Below, piece after piece: positions 57,961 through 64,000 of a DNA stretch of 64,000 bases. The stretch lies in NCBI GenBank assembly GCA_037954235.1, contig JBBMOA010000002.1:9836509-9900508 (forward strand), in the 5' to 3' direction. Source of the stretch: Aulostomus chinensis (taxonomy: Eukaryota > Chordata > Actinopteri > Syngnathiformes > Aulostomidae). Positions within the stretch are counted from its first letter, which is position 1; every line of letters begins with the position of its first letter. Both the position numbers and the translations under genes were made by a program. The notes under the pieces were generated by a model, which was not told where the DNA came from, searched no databases, and was given only the letters and a program-made list of their open reading frames with translations.

Positions 57961-59690
57961 AGAAAGGTGACAAGCCTGCATCCTCAGTTGCAGCTTCACT
58001 GCTTGGTTAATAAACATCAAGTGAGTGGGGTGGGGGTGGGGGGGGCAGATATCCTCACACATCTGGATCATTTTTTCTCTGTCTGCTGGACTTTGCTCGC
58101 CCGCTGTGGGTGCAGCTGATGTCCACATGCACAAGATGTGTGTCAGTGCAGAGAGCTTTTTCATTTGCTCACACCTGGTCTGCAAAACTGCTTCATGTTA
58201 GCATCAGCTAGCGTCAGAGACACTTGTCAAACTGTTGCCGGCTCCTAGGTGATCCAACTGTCAGTCATTGCACATCCCTTCAATCGGCGATCAATGATCT
58301 GATTCCCAGTCTGGCACAAGCTAGCTAGAGCTTAAGAACAATTACCACTAAGTGAGGGTGAATTCTCCAGACCTCTGTTTTTAATAACTGACTGTAATGA
58401 CCAGGATGGCCGCTTCTTCTTTTACTCTGATAGCCAGATGTGATGCTGCCGAACCGCCATCTTCTGACAGAAATGCACTTTGCAAAGCCAGGTTTATTCA
58501 CTCCAAACCAGTTGATGAAAACGCATTTAATTCCCATTTCCTTCTCCAACATTCACTTCAAATTCGCTCAACAATTAGATGGAAACATGACTTGAGTAAC
58601 AACACCAGTGGGGTCTCTTATGTCTCATGTTACAGATTGGCCTGCAGTAATTGGCATCTTCTGGGTCCACACCGGGAGAGGCTGAGTGGTGCACAAGTAC
58701 ATGGTCAGCATACACTGGTTGAATTTACCTCTGTGAGTTCTCTTTGCAGGCACCCACAGCAGAAGCATCCCCTCTATTTGTTTTAAAGCATTTTAAAGAA
58801 AACGGCTCTGTTTAGGGCAGCGCCATACGTTAGCGAACAGGAGACGAGACGGAAGCATCCCCGTGTGTCCCGTATTGACCCAGAGGGAAAAACCAAACCT
58901 TTACATTTACTGGTGTTCCGATGACATGCACATCTTGAGAAGAATTTAACTTAATCCTACTTTTTTTGCAGAGGGTAAACGAAATTAATAGGCCATCTTG
59001 AAAGTGAAGCATATCAAACACATCAAGAAGACTCAAAAGTAGCAGCAGGTAATTTCATCATTTCATCCAGCGAGTGGTTTTACTTCACAATCTGACGCTG
59101 GAGTCCGATTGGAGAAGTATAATTTAAAAGTCATCCAGACATAATGACCATATGAATGTTGCTGCTGGCTAAAGTCAGACCATGAAGCGTGATAATTCAT
59201 TGTCAAACGAACACGTGGACGGGGCCGCATGTGTGCAGGCTCCCCGGGTACCTGCGGGGCATCAAGGCGCTGAGCGGGGGGGGGGAGCTGATTGAGAGGT
59301 GCTGACACTTGGCTGCAGCCCCCACACCTGTGTACATGCACCAGGCTTTAAGAGGCTTGTTGGGGAAGGCAGATGGGGGAGGACGTGATGGGGGTCTACA
59401 GGGACAGCTGCAGACGCCCCCCCACCCCCACCCTCGCCACCTTACACCTGTTACACATCATGTCTGCTAGAGCACACACACAAACGCAGCATCTTGGGTA
59501 AATCCCAGCATGCTGCGACACGCTCCGTGAATTAACAAACACAAGCTGACAGACACATTCACACACACAAACACACACACACACACACACACACATACAC
59601 CCTTATGATATTTTATTCATGGCGGCCATCATTTCACAACTGAATAGCTAAACAAGTCAATCATTTAATCTTGTGCGCTCCACAAATATG
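57961..59690. other. Gene-free sequence
   Basis: No exon or repeat family recognised apart from G-runs at about 58030-58046 and 59276-59286 and the (CA)n at 59560-59594. Confidence 0.45.
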
Positions 59691-59724
59691 GTGGGCTTTT
59701 TTTTTCTTCTTTTTTTTAGCTCCG

Positions 59725-59915
59725 CTCCAACTGGAGGCCTCTCAGATCAAACACCCTCGACCTCTCATCTGTTCTCTTACAAATCTAAAGGTGACTGTGG
59801 TTTCACTGTTAGGACCCCCGTCCTTCTGGAACAGTCTCCCTCCTGCTGTTGGAGGCCATTAATGCTGTCAAAAACCTTCTTAAAATATATTTTTACTGCC
59901 TCACCTTCCCGGCAA
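59725..59915 (+). mobile_element. Short LINE reverse-transcriptase tail remnant
   Basis: In one frame GPPSFWNSLPPAV matches the typical C-terminal pattern of L2/CR1-type RTs (GP.LWNSLP), followed at the right distance by a degenerate counterpart of FKTRLKTYLF. No flanking LINE body is present. Confidence 0.45.
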
Positions 59916-59929
59916 CAAGGTGTGTCATA

Positions 59930-62480
59930 GATCCATTTTACTGACCCCCCTCAAGGTAGAGGACTCTCTTTGATAGTGTTTGATGTGCACGCTGTGTCTG
60001 CTACCTGTGTAGCACCCTTCACCGTCTGTGTTAAAAGGTGCTCCTTCACTTAGCCTTCGGGGACAACACTTACCACTTTAATGAAGTCACACCTTCACCT
60101 TAAACCACGTTTTCCCCCTAAACTCTAACAGGTTATATTGCGGCAACCCAATAATTGTCCCTCAAAGAAAGGTGAGACACCACAATGAAACAGCTGTGTG
60201 TCCCCACAATGTGAGGAAAACCTTTAACACACACCCAGACAGAGAAAAACAAAGAAGGACATTCTTAAATGAACTCGATACACAATCATTCTCACTTCTT
60301 GACATTTATTAAAAGAATCCTCAGAATTTGTGAAACACAGTTCAATGAACACTCTTCTCTTACAGACAGATGTTTCTTATCTCTGCATGAATTCATCCCT
60401 GAATTATTCAATTCTGAAGGTCCTTTTACTTCTCATTTAGCCGCTTTGAACACTCACTGTTCAATATTATCTCTGCAGAGATGTTAAATTAATGCATGAA
60501 GGAGAAATAGAAAGGACTTGTCCAAGAGCACGCAGAAAAGAAGTCTCCCTGATGATGAATGAAGACAAATATTCCCTCGAGGGACTACTTCAACATTTTG
60601 GGAGATAATTTCTCTCATGCTGAGTAACGGGGGCAATCGATGTCACTCTCATACAGTAAATATGAAGCTTCATTCAGAAGTTTATTAGCTTACTCAGAAT
60701 AAAAATTGAAAACCGGGAAACGGCTAGCCTATAGCACCTCTGAAGCTCATCAACAATGTGAAATAGCTCACGTGTCTACAATATGAGGTGCCTGACTGTG
60801 GCAACTAAGAGACTCCACGGAGTCAGAATGTTAATCAGTGATATTTCCAGGTGAGGCAGGAAGATTCTGATATGCTGAACAAAATCCAGCCGGCTGTTTT
60901 ATTCTTCATTACATCTTAGAGCCGGATGACCAACCTCAGCTTCCTCTTGCTGTACAAAAAGTAAGACAGCAAGCATATTACTGATAGGAGAAGTGACGCT
61001 TTGCAAAGGTGACATCGTTCAGAACCGAGCAGCCGTGAGCCAGTGGTGGAGCCACGGCACCACAGCCACACTTGTCTCCATCAGTAGAAATTAGTTTACA
61101 GTTCATATGTTATTGCTTGTAATAGGCGGTCAGAGTTCGTTAGTAGTACATCTCAGTATTCTTATGTACACTCCTAAACAGAGGCATTCTGTATCCAGTC
61201 TATGTTGTTGTGTTCTGGCCTTTTTCACTCAGTGAGGCCTCATCTGTGGACATGGAGGGGACGAGACATGTAAGCTGTCCTGCTGCTGGCTCCACATTTA
61301 CAGTGTATTACTCTGAACATTTGATTCTTTGCCAGAAACTATTGTTGCTACCACTATGACTGGAACTAAGAACCTAAAGACTGAGCTTTCGTTTCTTTCC
61401 CAAAACTTTGCAATTGCAGTCATGCTATCAAAAAACAAAATAAGTCATTTTGTGATCTCACTGACTTGATGCTTTTTGGAAAAACACAACAAAACCAAAC
61501 ACAAAAGAACAAGTGTATGTCAAAAGAATGGTCAGCGGAGCGATGTTGTTTCCAGCTCTCAAGTGATTCTCAGCACTGAGGGAGGTAAAGTGATGCACCC
61601 TTTCATCGGTGGCTCAGAGGCCGGTGTAAACATTAGTCTGGAGGCTGAAGTCAAAGCGGAGGGCCAGGGAGAGGTCAGGTCAGAGAGAAAAGACGGGTCA
61701 AGTGAGAAAAAAGTTTTGAGCAAAACCTCCAAAGGTCTTTTGCTCCATCTTGATATTGCTCATGATCTGAGCCTTTCCTGCGGTAGAGACACCTGAAAGG
61801 AATAAAGAAATAGTATACCAGGGAAAAGAGACAGCCATAACAATAAAAGACTACAAGAAAAAAAAACGAAAGGTCTGGAACCTGTCTCAGTTCATAAAAT
61901 CACATTTCATTGCTTCCGTTATGACTTTCACAGGTGTAGTCTCCAACTCTCTCATGCACAGCCTGTGACTCTGAGCTTCAGGTTTAAACACGGTGACCAT
62001 CCTGGCTGGCTCGTTGTGACGACGTCAGTAGTGAAGACAATGTTTCCATTACCTTACACAGCACCGGGAGGCTGCTCAGTGTTTCCATTGCTGTCCAAGC
62101 AAGGCCAGGCAGGAGCCCATAGAGAGTTATAAATCGCAGCAAAGTATCCTTTCATAAAATATAAGGCCTATAGAAACTAATTTGGAATTTCTTCTTTGGT
62201 CCTTAAAAAATTTGTTTGAACAGAGGTGGAAGTGTTTGTGAAGGACAGATAAATAACACTTTCTATATATTGAAGGAATACACTGTTTAAGTAGTTTGGT
62301 TTAATCTAAGTACAAGCATCTCCTACTGATTCCTTTGGTTTAAGTCTGTGTTGGGTGGGAAAAACATGAAGGTTTTGAGGATTTTCTTCAAAAAACCAGC
62401 AGAGAGTTATTGTAATAAGATAAATTGGCTAATTTAGTTTAGAGCAACAAATAAAAAAAAAATTGCCTCTTGAGGCTTTA
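59930..62480. other. Gene-free sequence left of the minisatellite
   Basis: ORFs at 60269-60487 (+) and 61476-61796 (+) are open but without recognisable features or splice context. No repeat family identified. Confidence 0.45.
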
Positions 62481-62489
62481 TAATCTATA

Positions 62490-64000
62490 GCAGTTGCATT
62501 TTAAGGTTTATACCAGTAGCATGTACAGGTTGTTACCAGTAGCATTTACAGGTTTATACCTGTAGCATGTACAGGTTTATACCACTAGCATGTACAGGTT
62601 TACACCAGTAGCATTTACAAGTTTATACCAGTAGCATTTACAGGTTTATACCAGTAGCATGTACAGGTTTATACCAGTAGCATGTACAGGTTTATACCAG
62701 TAGCATTTACAGGTTGTTACCAGTAGCATTTACAGGTTTATACCAGTAGCATGTACAGGTTTATACCAGTAGCATTTACAAGTTTATACCAGTAGCATTT
62801 ACAGGTTTATACCAGTAGCATTTACAAGTTTATACCAGTAACATGTAGCTTTATACCATTAGCATTTACAGGTTTATACCAGTAGCATGTACAGGTTTAT
62901 ACCAGTAGCATTTACAGGTTTATACCAGTAGCATTTACAGGTTCATACCAGTAGCATGTACAGGTTTATACCAGAAGCATGTACTGGTTTATACCAGTAG
63001 CATGTACAGGTATATACCAGTAGCATGTACTGGTTTATACCAGTAGCATGTACAGGTATATACCAGTAGCATGTACAGGTTTATACCAGTAGCATTTACA
63101 AGTTTATACCAGTAGCATTTACAGGTTTATTCCAGTAGCATTTACAAGTTTATACCAGTAACATGTAGCTTTATACCATTAGCATTTACAAGTTTATACC
63201 AGTAGCATGTACAGGTTTATACAAGTAGCATTTACAGGTTCATACCAGTAGCATGTACAGGTTTATACCAGTAGCATGTACTGGTTTATACCAGTAGCAT
63301 ATACAGGTATATACCAGTAGCATGTACTGGTTTATACCAGTAGCATTTACAGGTTTATACCAGTAACATGTAGCTTTATAACAGTAGCATTTACAGGTTT
63401 ATACCAGTAGCATTTACAGGTTCATACCAGTAGCATTTACATGTTTATATTAGTAGCATTTACAGGTTTATACCAGTAGCATTTACAAGTTTATACCAGT
63501 AGCATTTACAGGTTTATACCAGTAGCATTTACAGGTTTATACCAGTAGCATTTACAGGTTTATACCAGTAGCATTTACAGGTTCATACCAGTAGCATTTA
63601 CAGGTTTATACCAGTAGCATTTACAAGTTTATACCAGTAGCATTTACAGGTTTTTACGAGTAGCATTTACAGGTTTATACCAGTAGCATGTACTGGTTTA
63701 TACCAGTAGCATTTACAAGTTTATACCAATAACATGTAGCTTTATACCATTAGCATTTACAGGTTTATACCAGTAGCATGTACAGGTTTATACCAGTAGC
63801 ATGTACTGGTTTATACCAGTAGCATGTACAGGTATATACCAGTAGCATTTACAGGTTCATACCAGTAGCATGTACAGGTTTATACCAGTAGCATTTACAG
63901 GTTTATACCAGTAACATGTAGCTTTATACCAGTAGCATTTACAGGTTTATACCAGTAGCATGTACAGGTTTATACCAGTAGCATTTACAGGTTTATACCA
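62490..64000. repeat. 23-bp minisatellite, runs off window
   Basis: More than 60 tandem units of 23 bases (consensus catttacaggtttataccag followed by tag). Main variants are catgtacagg, catgtactgg, catttacaag and aggtatatacc. A distinct 21-nt unit, containing acatgtagct, occurs at 62841, 63161, 63366, 63732 and 63914. The array has no long ORF, because 23 is not a multiple of three. Its right end lies outside the window. Confidence 0.95.

Noticed and set aside
57799..58185. Open frames of over 100 codons on both strands near the 12-bp repeat
   Set aside because: The frames are produced by a repeat unit that is a multiple of three. The encoded peptides are pure repeats with no start context or conserved flank.
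61476..61796. 106-codon hydrophilic ORF in the gene-free region
   Set aside because: Lys/Glu/Ser-rich, with no motif, no splice sites of quality and no supporting neighbour; consistent with chance.
62490..64000. Regular repeats resembling a CRISPR array
   Set aside because: The units are head-to-tail without unique spacers, the genome is a vertebrate one, and variants are point changes of the same unit. It is a minisatellite.

Overview
The window is nuclear DNA of a teleost fish, most likely a percomorph. Three multi-exon vertebrate genes with canonical GT-AG introns lie on the + strand. The repeats are typical of fish: an L2/Maui-like LINE, tRNA-derived SINEs, a Tc1-like transposase remnant and many (CA)n tracts. 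The species cannot be named from the sequence. The genes were rebuilt exon by exon, and the splice phases close exactly in all three (933 codons of partial myo9a, 338 of scamp2, 531 of bbs4, stops included).

Layout. 488-14956: the C-terminal part of myo9a (unconventional myosin-IXa), from the neck/tail linker through the C1 zinc finger and RhoGAP domain to the stop. The intron that divides the C1 finger holds a broken, roughly 4 kb L2-type LINE (about 5930-9900). 15552-17400: short intergenic stretch with a GC-alternating Z-DNA-prone tract. 17544-23458: scamp2 (secretory carrier membrane protein), complete in 9 exons, with a 2 kb 3'UTR carrying a 17-bp minisatellite and a TIR-flanked element. 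27315-38737: bbs4 (BBSome TPR subunit), complete in 16 exons. An RFX X-box, an inverted CCAAT box and a YY1-like motif sit at its start. 39313-62490: about 23 kb with no gene I can support. It holds dispersed repeats, three adjacent hairpins with a nearby TATA-like box, and isolated short ORFs. About 62490-64000 (window end): a 23-bp minisatellite that runs off the window.

The three genes belong to one human 15q23-q24 neighbourhood (MYO9A, BBS4, SCAMP2), so this is a compacted piece of that conserved segment. They share no pathway: Myo9a is a motor-RhoGAP that lowers RhoA activity, Scamp2 works in post-Golgi and endosomal membrane recycling, and Bbs4 works in ciliary cargo transport.

I found no clearly new biological system. 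The observations most worth testing are two in-frame candidate cassette exons in myo9a, the X-box/YY1 start region of bbs4, the hairpin cluster near 40.8 kb, the two SINE families that share a 3' tail, and the exact 23/21-nt arrangement of the terminal minisatellite.
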